A stretch of 46,125 bases of DNA from Betaproteobacteria bacterium (GTDB lineage: Bacteria; Pseudomonadota; Gammaproteobacteria; Burkholderiales; SG8-39), in contig SHXF01000027.1 in NCBI GenBank assembly GCA_009693435.1, forward strand, positions 1 to 46,125, in the 5' to 3' direction. Within the stretch, counting starts at the first letter, position 1; every line of letters starts with the position of its first letter. The notes under the pieces were generated by a model. That model was not told where the DNA came from, did not search any database, and worked only from the letters and a program-made list of their open reading frames with translations. The position numbers and the translations under genes were made by a program. Shown piece after piece: positions 7,385 to 16,660 of this stretch.

Positions 7385-8530
7385 CTAGGCATCGCCGCCC
7401 TGCCCGGACTCCTTGAACACCCGGTCGATATGCCGATTGAGCAGGTGATGGATCGGACTCTCGAGAACCGACATCCGCCCCGGCTTGAAACCCCGCGTGC
7501 TCATCGCCAACTGCAGCGATTCGATCATGACCCGGTCCTCCGAGAGCACCGCGAGCTGGAAGTCGGCATAGATCTTGAGGATTTCCTTGATGTCGGGCCG
7601 CTCGAACACCTGCTCGGGGAAACAATGGTATACGACAATGCGGCAGCGGCTTTCCGAGAGCGGCCAGATGACAAACGGGCGCGCGCAATCGATGCGGCCG
7701 AACAGGATGAAATTGGGCTGCAGCACGGCTTCGCTCGCAAAGCTGTAATCCTTGTCGGCGAGCCACGGCATTTTGCCGAGCAACGGCTCGGCTTTCGGCG
7801 TCGGCGGGCCCGCCTTGTACACGATGGAGACCCCGTCTTTTTTCAGCTGCCAGGCATTCTCCTCCCAGTCGAATGCCGCGCCGAAGGTGTTCGCATGCAG
7901 GACCCTGACATGGTAGAAATCCATGAGGTTCTCGCAGGCCAGTTTCCAGTTGCAGTCCAGCTCGAGAACCACCTTGTTGCCGAGCCGCGTCTTCTCCATC
8001 TGCAGCATCGGACCGAATTCCGTTTCCACACCCCGGATGAACTCCTCCAGCGGGATCGTGTCCTTTGAAAAACAGATGAACATGTTGCGGCGCCACGTGC
8101 CGAATCGGATCGGCTCCATCCGCGTCGCCGACGGGTCGAAGCGTTCGCACTCCTTCATGAACGCCGCGCCGCGAAGCTTGCCGCTCATGTCGTACGTCCA
8201 GCCGTGGTAAGGGCACCTCAGCGAGCGCGCGTTGCCGTTGCCGTACGCGACTTCGACGCCGCGATGCGCGCACATGTTGTAGAACGCGCTCAGCCGGCCC
8301 TCCATGTCGCGCGCGACGATCACCGGTTCGCCGACCAGCCGCATCGTCATGTAATCGCCCGCGTCCGGCAGTTCTTCTTCACGCCCGACGAAGAGCCAGT
8401 CTTTCATGAAGAATTCGTCTACCTCCCGCTGCAGTGTTTCCTTCGCGGCGTACAGGTAGCCCGGTGCGTGCGAGGCCCTGGTGATGTCTTTCCGGACCTG
8501 TTTCAGCCGGTCAGCGTCTTCACGACTCAT
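7385..8530 (-). CDS. Rieske non-haem iron oxygenase, alpha-type (single-component-like)
   Basis: This 381-residue oxygenase has a Rieske [2Fe-2S] centre (Cys87-x-His89, Cys106-x2-His109, in CAHRG and CPYHGW) and a catalytic mononuclear iron site Asp204-x2-His207-x4-His212. No beta subunit is next to it, and the length fits the homotrimeric phthalate/vanillate-O-demethylase-like branch, which takes electrons from a separate phthalate-dioxygenase-type reductase. No reductase gene is present in the window. It is followed by an amidase and preceded by a TauD-type dioxygenase on the same strand (89-bp gap), so the three may form one operon. The substrate is probably an aromatic acid or amide, which is inference. 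Confidence 0.92.
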   Translation of the reverse strand: MSREDADRLKQVRKDITRASHAPGYLYAAKETLQREVDEFFMKDWLFVGREEELPDAGDYMTMRLVGEPVIVARDMEGRLSAFYNMCAHRGVEVAYGNGNARSLRCPYHGWTYDMSGKLRGAAFMKECERFDPSATRMEPIRFGTWRRNMFICFSKDTIPLEEFIRGVETEFGPMLQMEKTRLGNKVVLELDCNWKLACENLMDFYHVRVLHANTFGAAFDWEENAWQLKKDGVSIVYKAGPPTPKAEPLLGKMPWLADKDYSFASEAVLQPNFILFGRIDCARPFVIWPLSESRCRIVVYHCFPEQVFERPDIKEILKIYADFQLAVLSEDRVMIESLQLAMSTRGFKPGRMSVLESPIHHLLNRHIDRVFKESGQGGDA

Positions 8531-8619
8531 GGATAACCTCCCGCATTGATCGACATGAACGATGGTCCATACCTACACGCCCCAATCAGGCCGACTGGCG
8601 ACCGGCCAGGTTGTCCTCA

Positions 8620-9672
8620 TCACTTCATCACCACGGCAATCTCGCTCGCGTCGAAGACCGGCGGACGAGGGTTCTTCAACCAGGCCAGCATGTCTCCGTT
8701 CCTCTCCGCAAACTGCGGGGGCAATTCCCTGTGCCCCGGCGTTCGCAACCACAATCGCAATAGATGCCGTTTCCTGTCGGGCTCGGGATGATCCTCATAA
8801 TCGGTACGCGCGTGGGTGATCACGTAATTGTTCAGAAACTGCATGTCTCCCGGTTCGAACGGCACTTCGAGATAGAACGACTCGTCATTGGCGAGCATGT
8901 CCATTAAATCCAGCGCTTCCAGCTGCAAAGCATTCAACTTCGGAACGCCCTCGAAGCGCTGCGCCGAAACGATGTAGGAGTGCAGGTGACGGATGAATAA
9001 ACGGCCCTGGAAGTAATTGAGCATGGGCATCACGAAATAGGGCTTATGGCCCGCAGGTTCCTCGCCGCGCCGGTCGACACAGACCGGCTCGTAAAGAGCG
9101 CGGGCAAGTTCCGGACGCGCCGCAAGAATGGCGTTGTAGATCGCCGTCGTGCTTGCGAATCTCGACATGCCGCCTGATTTCGCCTTTCTCAGGCACAGCA
9201 GCCCGACAACGTCGGTCGAGTCGGTGTGAAATTCCAGCGCGTGGCGTGTCTGGTATCCGCGCGCCTTCGCGTCGACCCTCGAGTCCGCGCCCACGTCGCG
9301 CACGTGGCCGAGCATTTCACCCTGGGCATTCTGCGCGCTTGCCGTCCCCAGATGGGAACCGAGCCCCCAGTAGACGAGTGCGGCGTCCGGCTTCGAGTAA
9401 CGCTCGACGGGAAAACCGCGGATCTGCACGAATCCGCGCCCGTTCTCCACCTCGGCCAGCGCGTTGGCCAGCTTGTTTCCCAGGGTCGGCAGATCGAAAT
9501 CCCCCTTGCTCAGCTCCGGTAGGCCTATTCCCGCTCGCTTCGCCCGACCCAGCGCCGCGTCGAGTTCCCCGATGTCGCGCGCGTCCAGCTTCAAGATCCA
9601 GTCGTCGCGGGCGGCCATATCCGCAGAGCGCCATGCCGATGGGTGCCTGTATTGTTCCGACATCGATATCAT
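8620..9672 (-). CDS. TauD/TfdA-family Fe(II)/2-oxoglutarate-dependent dioxygenase
   Basis: This 350-residue enzyme is of the TauD/TfdA clavaminate-synthase-like fold. The iron ligands can be placed as His149-x-Asp151 (EFHTDSTD) and distal His287 (ITHARTDY), with arginines near 302-306 (KRHLLRLWL) for 2-oxoglutarate. The frame is open further upstream, but ATG 9672 has GGAGAGG about 8 bases before it and gives a sensible N-terminus. It precedes the Rieske oxygenase on the same strand. Both are mononuclear-iron oxygenases, so this cluster holds two unrelated oxygen-activating enzymes. The substrate is unknown. Confidence 0.9.
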   Translation of the reverse strand: MISMSEQYRHPSAWRSADMAARDDWILKLDARDIGELDAALGRAKRAGIGLPELSKGDFDLPTLGNKLANALAEVENGRGFVQIRGFPVERYSKPDAALVYWGLGSHLGTASAQNAQGEMLGHVRDVGADSRVDAKARGYQTRHALEFHTDSTDVVGLLCLRKAKSGGMSRFASTTAIYNAILAARPELARALYEPVCVDRRGEEPAGHKPYFVMPMLNYFQGRLFIRHLHSYIVSAQRFEGVPKLNALQLEALDLMDMLANDESFYLEVPFEPGDMQFLNNYVITHARTDYEDHPEPDRKRHLLRLWLRTPGHRELPPQFAERNGDMLAWLKNPRPPVFDASEIAVVMK

Positions 9673-9810
9673 GTTCAGTGCCTCTCCGGGTTCAAGCTGC
9701 AGGTCTTGCTCTGGCCCGCATTCTCGGTGCCGAGGTATGCGTATGCGGGCTCGCAATCCGCGGGCTTGCAATGCGCTTGCTCTTGCCACGACTGCGCATT
9801 CATGGCTCGT

Positions 9811-10773
9811 TCAATCTTCCGGGGTGATCCTGGCTTCCCGCATGACCTTCGCCCACATGGGTACCTCGGCCGCGACCTGACGGGCAAACTCCGCAGGCGT
9901 GTTTCCCACGCCTTTGAATCCCTGCTTGAGCAGTTTTGCACCCGCGTCCGTCGAGTTGACGGCGCCGGCGAAGGCCTGATAAAGCTGGTTTATGACGTTC
10001 TGCGGCGTGCCTGCCGGCGCGAAAAGGCCGATCCAGGCAACCACTTCGTAGTCAGGCAGGCTTTCGACTGCCGCCGGAACTTCTGTCAGGCTCGGCCACC
10101 GTTCTCTTGAAGTAACCGCGAGCGCCCGCATTTTTCCGCCCCGCACCAGATTCATGACCTGTACCGACTGGAAAGAAATCTCGGTTTCTCCGGTCATCAC
10201 AGCGGTGGTCGATGGTCCGCCGCCCTTGTACGGAATATGGACGATGTCGATTCCGGCGACGTGTTTGAACAGTTCCGCGCTCAGATGCGCGACGGTGCCG
10301 ATGCCGTGGGAGCTGTAGCGGACCTTGCCGGGATTGGCTCTTGCGTATGCAATGAGTTCGCTGATGTTTTTCGCCGGCAAGTCCGTATTGGCAATCATTA
10401 CCCAAGGCGTGGAAGCCAGGACCGTGATCGGCGTGAAATCGGTCTGAAACCTGTAGGGCAGTTTTGGCCGGTAGCTCGGGTCGATTGCCGCGGTGTTGGC
10501 CATGAGGACCAGGGTATAACCATCGGGAGCGGACCTTGCCGCCAGATGCGCGCCTATCGAGCCACCCGCCCCCGCCCGGTTGTCAATCACCAGCGGCTGC
10601 CCCAGGCGCTTGCTCACCTCGGGCTCTATCGTCCGTATGGTGGTATCGAGCCCACCGCCCGGCGGAAACGGAACGACGATACGGATCGGCCTGGAAGGAA
10701 AATCCGCAGCGATCGCTGTGTTCAGTGCAATCGAAGCCCCGAGTACAAGAAGGTGGCGAACCAGCGTTTTCAT
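9811..10773 (-). CDS. Bug/TctC-family receptor
   Basis: This 320-residue periplasmic receptor starts at ATG 10773 with GGGAGA 7 bases upstream; the longer open frame is ignored because MKTLVRHLLVLGASIAL begins a normal Sec signal, cleaved after TAIA or similar. Motifs are VPFPPGGGLD, DNRAGAGGSIG, APDGYTL and HIPYKGGGPS. It lies downstream of a second Bug gene in tandem (92-bp gap) and upstream of the TauD-type gene (138 bp), all leftward. Two adjacent but clearly different Bug receptors suggest separate ligands rather than a recent duplication. Confidence 0.92.
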   Translation of the reverse strand: MKTLVRHLLVLGASIALNTAIAADFPSRPIRIVVPFPPGGGLDTTIRTIEPEVSKRLGQPLVIDNRAGAGGSIGAHLAARSAPDGYTLVLMANTAAIDPSYRPKLPYRFQTDFTPITVLASTPWVMIANTDLPAKNISELIAYARANPGKVRYSSHGIGTVAHLSAELFKHVAGIDIVHIPYKGGGPSTTAVMTGETEISFQSVQVMNLVRGGKMRALAVTSRERWPSLTEVPAAVESLPDYEVVAWIGLFAPAGTPQNVINQLYQAFAGAVNSTDAGAKLLKQGFKGVGNTPAEFARQVAAEVPMWAKVMREARITPED

Positions 10774-10865
10774 GAGTACATCTCCCGAAAATGGGTGTAT
10801 GTAACTTGTCGGCAATTCGCAAGGCCGTGCTGCAGAGGCCTGGGCTCTGACTTCACCCTGACCGC

Positions 10866-11825
10866 CTATTCCGGCTTTATGCCGGTCAGTTCCACCACCT
10901 TGCGCCACTTCGCGAGGTCGCCGGCAATCATGCGGACGAGCGGTTCCGATCCGCTCTCGGCCAGTTCATACCCCAGGCCCGCGACTCGAGTGCGGACGTC
11001 GGGCTGTTTGAGCGCCTCGGCCACGGCGGATTGAAGCCTGGTAACAACGTCCCGGGAAAGTCCGGCCGGTCCCGCCAGGCCAAACCAGATCGACAGTTCG
11101 AACCCGGGCGCGATGGTCTCCGCTATCGTGGGCAACTCCGGCAGGGTCGGCGAACGCTTCAGCCCGGTTGTGGCAAGCACGCGCAACTTGCCGGAATCGG
11201 CGAAGCTTTTCACGGTCACGTAAGAGTTGATGCCGTAGTGCGACTCTCCGGTGCCGAGCCCGAGCGCGGCAGGCGCGCCGCCCTTGTAGCGAATCGTCTC
11301 GGTGCGTATGCCGACCATGGACTTCAGGAGTTCATTGCCGAAAACATCGATGAGTCCCACGCCGGCATAGTTGAGCTTCCCGGGATTCGCCTTCGCATAG
11401 GCAAGAAACTCCTGCGGCGTTTTCGCGGGAACGGCCTGTGCAACGGCAAAGACGACCGGCCCGAACACGAATAACGCAATCGGCGTCAGGTCCTTGACGA
11501 CATCCCCGGCGAATGCCTTGTGCTCGAACTGCAGCAGCGGAAGCCCGGTGGTGGCGATCAGCAGGGTGTGACCGTCGGGCGCCGATCGGGTTACCACTTC
11601 GAAGGCCAGCAGCCCTCCTGCTCCGGGGCGATTCTCCACAACCACGGGAGCCCGAAGACTCGCGGACACTTTCTCGCCAATCACGCGCGCGAGGATATCC
11701 GCGACTCCGCCCGGCGCGAGCGGGACGACGAATCGGATGGTCTGGGAGGGGTAGCCCGACTGGGCGGAGGCTCCGGCGCAGTGGAAGATCGCGGCGGTGG
11801 CAGCAACGACTATTGCTCGAATCAT
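10866..11825 (-). CDS. Bug/TctC-family receptor
   Basis: This 319-residue receptor starts at ATG 11825 with AGGAGG about 6 bases upstream, giving the signal peptide MIRAIVVAATAAIFHCAGASAQ. VPLAPGGVADILARV, ENRPGAGG and APDGHTLL are typical. The usual HVPYKG motif is changed to TIRYKGGAPA, so the ligand pocket may differ from its neighbours. It lies between the TetR regulator gene (87 bp upstream, same strand) and another Bug gene. As first structural gene after the regulator it may be under that regulator's control. Confidence 0.9.
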   Translation of the reverse strand: MIRAIVVAATAAIFHCAGASAQSGYPSQTIRFVVPLAPGGVADILARVIGEKVSASLRAPVVVENRPGAGGLLAFEVVTRSAPDGHTLLIATTGLPLLQFEHKAFAGDVVKDLTPIALFVFGPVVFAVAQAVPAKTPQEFLAYAKANPGKLNYAGVGLIDVFGNELLKSMVGIRTETIRYKGGAPAALGLGTGESHYGINSYVTVKSFADSGKLRVLATTGLKRSPTLPELPTIAETIAPGFELSIWFGLAGPAGLSRDVVTRLQSAVAEALKQPDVRTRVAGLGYELAESGSEPLVRMIAGDLAKWRKVVELTGIKPE

Positions 11826-11912
11826 GATGCTCCTCCTACGACATGGGTTCCGGAAACTCCGTGCTGAAGCATGAACACAACCCGCATCCATGTCACCGAT
11901 CCTCGCAAAGCG

Positions 11913-12590
11913 TCAAACATGACGCACCCTCGACCTCGTCTCCCGGGGCGCAGGCGCAAGAAAAAGAAAAAACTGGTCGCGGAAATTCCGGATCGGCGCG
12001 GTCGATTTCGCAAGCTTTGCCCGAAGAATTGCGCCTTCCCAGCCGACCCAGAAGAACTTCGCGGCCGAGCCGGCATCGATTTCCGAACGGACCTCGTTGC
12101 GAAGCTGCGCGGACTGCAGGCAACACTCGATGCACACTTCCCATTGCCTGATCGTGGACTCCAGGCGGTGGCGGATGTCCTCGTTCAGATTCGCGATCTC
12201 CTGGCCCATGCTCCCGACGAGGCAGCCGCGCTTGAAATCGTACTTGCGCAACCCCTTCGAACCGCTGTCGATGAAAGCGTCCAGCTGCTCCAGCGGCGTG
12301 CGGGTCCGATCCTGGAATATCCGGTGCAATCGCTGCGCAAAGTATTCCGCGTAATTGTCGATCACGGCCAGGCCGAAATCGTCCTTGCTCCTGAAGTAGT
12401 AATAGAACGAGCCCTTGGGTATGCCGGCGCGCCGAAGCACCGTATCGATTCCCGTCGCGTTGAATCCGCGTTCCGAAGCGATTTCGGTACCGATGTGCAC
12501 CAGCACCGCGCGCGTCCGGGTTCGAGGCGTTGCGCCGGGATCGCGGTGCGGGGGCTGCAAGTCGCGATTTGGCTTGAGTGCAGTCTTCAT
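11913..12590 (-). CDS. TetR/AcrR-family transcriptional regulator (NemR/AcuR-like)
   Basis: This 225-residue regulator has an N-terminal helix-turn-helix at about 46-66 (GIDTVLRRAGIPKGSFYYYF) and a C-terminal ligand domain with KRGCLVGSMGQEIA, similar to the NemR/AcuR branch. The ATG at 12590 is preferred over the in-frame TTG at 12593. A perfect palindrome of the TAGAC/GTCTA type begins 10 bases upstream of the start codon and a second lies 66 bp further on. These are the expected operators, so the gene is probably autoregulated. The first 13 codons and upstream region are copied in diverged form in front of the molybdenum hydroxylase gene at 16.7 kb. Confidence 0.9.
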   Translation of the reverse strand: MKTALKPNRDLQPPHRDPGATPRTRTRAVLVHIGTEIASERGFNATGIDTVLRRAGIPKGSFYYYFRSKDDFGLAVIDNYAEYFAQRLHRIFQDRTRTPLEQLDAFIDSGSKGLRKYDFKRGCLVGSMGQEIANLNEDIRHRLESTIRQWEVCIECCLQSAQLRNEVRSEIDAGSAAKFFWVGWEGAILRAKLAKSTAPIRNFRDQFFLFLAPAPRETRSRVRHV

Positions 12591-12599
12591 CAAGGCATT

Positions 12600-12616
12600 C
12601 TAGACCGATCGTCTAG
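12600..12616. promoter_or_regulatory. Putative TetR operator 1
   Basis: CTAGACCGATCGTCTAG has perfect 6-bp arms (CTAGAC/GTCTAG) around a 5-bp centre. It lies immediately upstream of the tetR start codon, where binding would block that gene's own expression. From memory, TAGAC-type palindromes are typical of NemR/AcuR-like regulators. Confidence 0.65.
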
Positions 12617-12666
12617 TGATTTCAACGCCGCGATATTGACAATTGCCTCCGGGTATCGTCACGCAA

Positions 12667-12681
12667 TAGACGACTCGTCTA
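12667..12681. promoter_or_regulatory. Putative TetR operator 2
   Basis: TAGACGACTCGTCTA is a perfect palindrome with 7-bp arms around one central base. Its TAGAC half-sites match operator 1, and its centre is 66 bp away. It lies on the side of the tetR promoter region where a divergent gene would start. In this copy only a gene remnant follows. Confidence 0.65.
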
Positions 12682-12736
12682 GCATTTGTGCCCAAGTTTC
12701 CAGCTTGTGCCCGGATACTTTTTCTGGCAGCCGCGC

Positions 12737-12790
12737 ATCGAACCGGATTGCGTTGTCATCGCAACCGACGAAGCGGATCGGACTCTCGAG
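12737..12790 (+). pseudogene. Tiny remnant of acyl-CoA synthetase gene
   Basis: The top strand here encodes PDCVVIATDEAD...LE, resembling LDCVVIAIGADA...LE in the CoA-binding domain of the acyl-CoA synthetase at 17029. At DNA level GATTGCGTTGT-ATCGCAA (12746-12764) matches 17230-17248 except for one base. The upstream promoter region also matches, so this appears to be what is left of a second copy of that gene after an internal deletion of about 215 bp and loss of its 3' part. It is short, so confidence is limited. Confidence 0.4.
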
Positions 12791-12830
12791 CGTGAAGGGC
12801 GTCATGCCGGGATGTCCCCGAAGCCCGTGC

Positions 12831-13325
12831 TCATTTGCTTTCCAGTCGTGCCCGAGCGGTCGCCGCGATCGCGTTGACGATCGCCTGGTAGCCGGTGCAA
12901 CGGCAGTAGTTACCCGATATGAATTCCCGTATCGCATCGCGGTCGGTCGTGGGTTTGCGCGAGAGCAGCTCGGAGGCGCACAGCAGCATGCCCGGCGTGC
13001 AGTAGCCGCACTGCAGCGCGTTGTGCTGCATGAACGCTTCCTGCAGGTCGGCGATCTCGCCCGAGGCGGTCAGGCCCTCGATGGTGTCGACGGTGGCGCC
13101 GTCCAACTGCGCGGCGAGCACGAGGCAGCCGCGAACGATGTCGCCGTCGACGCGGACCGTGCAGGCGCCGCAGACGCCGTGCTCGCAGCCCACGTGGCTG
13201 CCGGTGAGGTCGAGTTCATTGCGCAGAAAGTCGATCAAGTGAGTGCGCGCATCGACACTGCGGGTGAGCGCGCGTCCGTTGACGGTCAGGTTCACCGTGA
13301 CGGTTTGGGCAAGGGGAGAATTCAT
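12831..13325 (-). CDS. Molybdenum hydroxylase small subunit, [2Fe-2S] (CoxS-like)
   Basis: This 164-residue electron-transfer subunit of a xanthine-oxidase-family hydroxylase carries two [2Fe-2S] clusters. The N-terminal plant-ferredoxin-type site uses Cys47, 52, 55 and 67 (CEHGVCGAC...C). The C-terminal site uses Cys106, 109, 141 and 143 (CGYC...CRC). It is the last gene of a leftward L-M-S operon, 22 bp after the medium subunit. The usual cox order is M-S-L, so the order here differs. It would pass electrons from the molybdenum site to FAD. Confidence 0.95.
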   Translation of the reverse strand: MNSPLAQTVTVNLTVNGRALTRSVDARTHLIDFLRNELDLTGSHVGCEHGVCGACTVRVDGDIVRGCLVLAAQLDGATVDTIEGLTASGEIADLQEAFMQHNALQCGYCTPGMLLCASELLSRKPTTDRDAIREFISGNYCRCTGYQAIVNAIAATARARLESK

Positions 13326-13347
13326 CCGTTATTCCTGCGGTTGAGGG

Positions 13348-14202
13348 TCAGGCGCTGAACTCGGCGAGCGCGCGTTCGCCGAGCACCGCCGCCATGTGCA
13401 GGCGCGTCTCGGGGCCGGCGTGCATGTCGGTCTGGGGTTCGAGGTCGTCCTTCAGTGCGGCAGCGAGTGCGGCGCGCCGCTCCGCGGCGGTATTCACCGC
13501 GGCGGCGGCAGCCTCGGCGCGGCGGGCGCGAACCGGGCGATCGCCGCAGCCGAAGTACACCATGCGCAATCCGCCCGGCCGGGGCCCGGGTTGGGCCGAG
13601 ATTGCCGCCAGTCCGACGATTGCATAGTCGCCATGGCGGCGGCTGAACTCCGCGAAATGGCTCTTCGAACCGGCGGCGGCGGGCGGGATCTCGACACGAA
13701 CCAGCAGTTCGCCGGGCCCGATAGCGGTCTCGTACATTCCCTTGAAGAAATCCTGGGCCGCGACACGCCGCTCGCCCCCGCGGCCGGCAATCACCAGTGT
13801 CGCGTCCTGCGCGAGCATGCAGGCGGGCAACTCTGCCGCAGGGTCCGCCAGCGAGAGGCTGCCGCCGATGGTGCCGCGGTTGCGGATCGCGACATGGGCG
13901 ATATGAGGCATGGCGCGTGCCAGTAGCGGAAGCCGCTGCGCCACGATCGGGCTGTTCTCGACATCCGCGTGGCGCGCCAGCGCGCCGATGCGCACTACAC
14001 CGGCCTCCTGGTCGATGAAACGGAGCTCGCGCAGACCACCGAGATCGATCAGCAGCGCGGGGGCGGACAGGCGCAGCGCCAGAGTAGGAAGAAGGCTCTG
14101 GCCTCCTGCCAGCAGACGCGCATCGGTGCCGTGCTCGTCGAGCAGGTCGAAGACTTCCGTGAGCGAGCGAGCGCGGGCATAGGCGAAGGGGGCGGGTTTC
14201 AT
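13348..14202 (-). CDS. Molybdenum hydroxylase medium subunit, FAD-binding (CoxM-like)
   Basis: This 284-residue FAD subunit shows AGGQS at 32-36 and RNRGTIGGSLS around 107-117, the two flavin-contacting loops of the family. The length matches the usual 280-300 residues. It lies between the large-subunit gene (97 bp upstream) and the small-subunit gene (22 bp downstream) on the same strand. It accepts electrons from the iron-sulfur subunit and hands them to an external acceptor. The start ATG at 14202 gives the standard N-terminus MKPAPFAYARA. Confidence 0.95.
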   Translation of the reverse strand: MKPAPFAYARARSLTEVFDLLDEHGTDARLLAGGQSLLPTLALRLSAPALLIDLGGLRELRFIDQEAGVVRIGALARHADVENSPIVAQRLPLLARAMPHIAHVAIRNRGTIGGSLSLADPAAELPACMLAQDATLVIAGRGGERRVAAQDFFKGMYETAIGPGELLVRVEIPPAAAGSKSHFAEFSRRHGDYAIVGLAAISAQPGPRPGGLRMVYFGCGDRPVRARRAEAAAAAVNTAAERRAALAAALKDDLEPQTDMHAGPETRLHMAAVLGERALAEFSA

Positions 14203-14299
14203 CGGCGATTCCTGTCGATCGGCCAGGCTTTCGCGCCGACCCGGCCATTGCGGGATAGGTCGAACACCACGCCGTTGGCCTCGCGGGCGGGAAGGATCT

Positions 14300-16660
14300 T
14301 CACGGAACGCAGCGCAACGCCCGCAGCACGCGTTCCGGCGTTATCGGCAATTCGAGCACCTCGGCGCCCAGCGGTGCGAGCGCATCGTTGACCGCATTCG
14401 CGACCGCGGCCGCGGCACCGACGACCCCCGCTTCACCCACTCCCTTGGCGCCCAGCAGAGTCCCGGGCACGGGCGTTTCTACGTGGCCTATATCGATATC
14501 GGGCATGTCCGCCGCCATGGGCACCAGGTAATCGGCCATGGTGGCCGAAAGCAGTTGGGCTTCACTGTCATAGAGGCATTCCTCGAACAAGGCAGCGCCC
14601 AGGCCCTGCACCACCGCGCCGCGTATCTGCTCGTCGGCAAGCATCGGATTGATCAGCCGGCCGCAATCATCCGCCACCCAATGGCGCAGCAGGCGCACGA
14701 ACCCCGAGTCCGGATCGACTTCCGCGAGGCTCGCCTGGATGCCGTTGGCGACGAGATAGGGGCGGGGAGATGCATAGTGCCGCGTGACCATGGGGTCGGT
14801 CGGGATATCGGCGGGCAGCACGTGCTGGCTGTAATGCATTGCAAAGCCGACCTCGGAGAGCGGCAGCGCACGGTCGGTGCCGCGCACCCGCACGCTGCCC
14901 TCGCGCAGTTCCAGGTCTGCGCCGGCCACTTCGAGCAGCGCGGAACCGGCGGCCAGGATGCGTTCGCGCAGGACGCCTGCGGCGAGCATGGCGGCTTCGC
15001 CGCCGATCGCGAGGCCGCGCGAGGCGTAGCTGCCGCCGCCCATCGGCGTCACCGCGGTGTCGCCATGAATGATCGTCACCGAGTCGAAGGGCACGCTCAG
15101 CGATTGCGCGACCAGTTGCGCCAGCCCGACTTCCAGGCCCTGACCCTGGAACTGGGCGCTGGTGACGCAGGTTATCGTGCCGCCTGGCTCAAGGCGCACG
15201 CTGCAGCCGTCGCTCGCGGCGATCGCGATGCCCGAGGCGCCGTAGAACATCGGGCCGGTCGCGGTCGCTTCGGTAAAGCTGGCAAAGCCGATGCCCAGAT
15301 ACCTGCCCCGCTTGCGCGCCTCGGCCTGCTCGGCACGAAGCTTCGGGTAATCCATCAGCGCAAGCAGCTTGTCCAGGCATGCAGCCTGGCTCAGCTCGCC
15401 GCCCATGTCGACGCCGCCGGGCGTGATGTTTCCGGAACGCGCCGCGCTGCGGTAGTTGATACGGCGGATCTCGGCCGGATCCATGTCGATGGCGCGCGCC
15501 GCGGCATCCACCAGCATCTCCGTCACCGCGCAACCTATCGGTTGTCCGACGCCGCGATAAGAGCCGGTGTGCGGCTTGTTCTGAAAGGCCACCCTGATGT
15601 GCGCAGCGAAGGCGGGCGCCGCGTAGGGGGCGCCGACCGTATTGACCGCCTGCAGGCCTTCGAGCGCGCTCGAGCGCGGATACGAGGAAAAGGCGCCCGC
15701 TTCCATGATGTCATCGGTGGTGAATGCGAGAAACTCACCGTTCGCGGCGACCGCGATGGCCGCCTGCGCTTCATGCGCGCGCGCATGATTGTCGCTGGCG
15801 AAGGCCTCGAGCCTGTCGCTTGCGAATTTCACCGGACGCCCGAGCAGCAGTGCGGCGGCGCAAAGCGCTATCTCGTCGTCGTAGGCATGCAGCTTGATGC
15901 CGAAACCGCCGCCCACGTCGGGAACCACGACACGCACCCGGCTTTCGTCGAGCCCGAGTTGCTTCGCCAGAATGTCGCGCATCTGGTGCGGCGCCTGGGT
16001 AGAGGCGTGGACCGTCAGATTGCGCTGGGTCGGATCGAACTCGGCCACGATCGTGCGCGCTTCGAGCGGCACGCCGGTGTGCCGCGGAAAACGCATCTTG
16101 CGGCGCACCACATGCGCGGCGGCGGCAAACGCCGCTTCGGGATTGCCGCTGCGGATGCGATGCTCGAAGAGCATGTTGTTGCCCAGCGCCGGGTGCAGCA
16201 CCGGCGCATCCACGGCGAGCGCATCGCGGCCGTTCGAGAGCGCCGGCAGCGATTCCCATTCAATCTCGATCAACGCGATTCCATCCTCGGCTATGGCGCG
16301 CGATTCGGCAATCACGATTACCACCGGTTGCCCCTGCCAGAGGGCGCGTTCATGCGCGAGGGGCGACTGCGCGGCCGACTGGTGTCCGGGGATCAGCTTG
16401 AATACCGTCGTCCAGGGCTTGCAGACCGCAAGCAGGTCCGCCGCCTGATACGCCGCGACTATGCCGGGCAGCGCCCGCGCCCGCGCGAGTTCGACCGAGA
16501 CAATGCGTGCATGCGCATGCGGGCTGCGCAGAAAGGCCGCGTGCAGCAGGCCGGGAATGCGCAGATCGTCGGTGTAGCGGCCGCGCCCGGCCGCAAGCTG
16601 GCGTGCTTTCGGCCGGCGGATCGAGGCGCCGATCAGGCTTTCGGAATCGGAATTCGTCAT
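14300..16660 (-). CDS. Molybdenum hydroxylase large subunit (CoxL/XdhA-like)
   Basis: This 786-residue molybdopterin-binding catalytic subunit of the xanthine oxidase superfamily has an N-terminal a/b-hammerhead domain, then the Moco-binding domains. The active-site loop reads SYRGVGQP and the C-terminal base is in GVGEAG (Glu at about 743). The CO-dehydrogenase signature with copper-binding cysteine (CSFR) is absent, so it is a hydroxylase of an organic substrate, not a CO dehydrogenase. Its ATG overlaps the stop codon of a 19-codon leader (ATGA), so its translation may depend on that leader. The neighbouring divergent acyl-CoA synthetase suggests the product feeds a CoA pathway; the substrate (heteroaromatic or other) is unknown. 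Confidence 0.95.
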   Translation of the reverse strand: MTNSDSESLIGASIRRPKARQLAAGRGRYTDDLRIPGLLHAAFLRSPHAHARIVSVELARARALPGIVAAYQAADLLAVCKPWTTVFKLIPGHQSAAQSPLAHERALWQGQPVVIVIAESRAIAEDGIALIEIEWESLPALSNGRDALAVDAPVLHPALGNNMLFEHRIRSGNPEAAFAAAAHVVRRKMRFPRHTGVPLEARTIVAEFDPTQRNLTVHASTQAPHQMRDILAKQLGLDESRVRVVVPDVGGGFGIKLHAYDDEIALCAAALLLGRPVKFASDRLEAFASDNHARAHEAQAAIAVAANGEFLAFTTDDIMEAGAFSSYPRSSALEGLQAVNTVGAPYAAPAFAAHIRVAFQNKPHTGSYRGVGQPIGCAVTEMLVDAAARAIDMDPAEIRRINYRSAARSGNITPGGVDMGGELSQAACLDKLLALMDYPKLRAEQAEARKRGRYLGIGFASFTEATATGPMFYGASGIAIAASDGCSVRLEPGGTITCVTSAQFQGQGLEVGLAQLVAQSLSVPFDSVTIIHGDTAVTPMGGGSYASRGLAIGGEAAMLAAGVLRERILAAGSALLEVAGADLELREGSVRVRGTDRALPLSEVGFAMHYSQHVLPADIPTDPMVTRHYASPRPYLVANGIQASLAEVDPDSGFVRLLRHWVADDCGRLINPMLADEQIRGAVVQGLGAALFEECLYDSEAQLLSATMADYLVPMAADMPDIDIGHVETPVPGTLLGAKGVGEAGVVGAAAAVANAVNDALAPLGAEVLELPITPERVLRALRCVP

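Noticed and set aside
14300..16660. Possible aerobic CO dehydrogenase large subunit
   Set aside because: The copper-binding CSFR active-site motif of true CoxL is absent (YRGVGQP instead); the same is true of the second large subunit at 42479.
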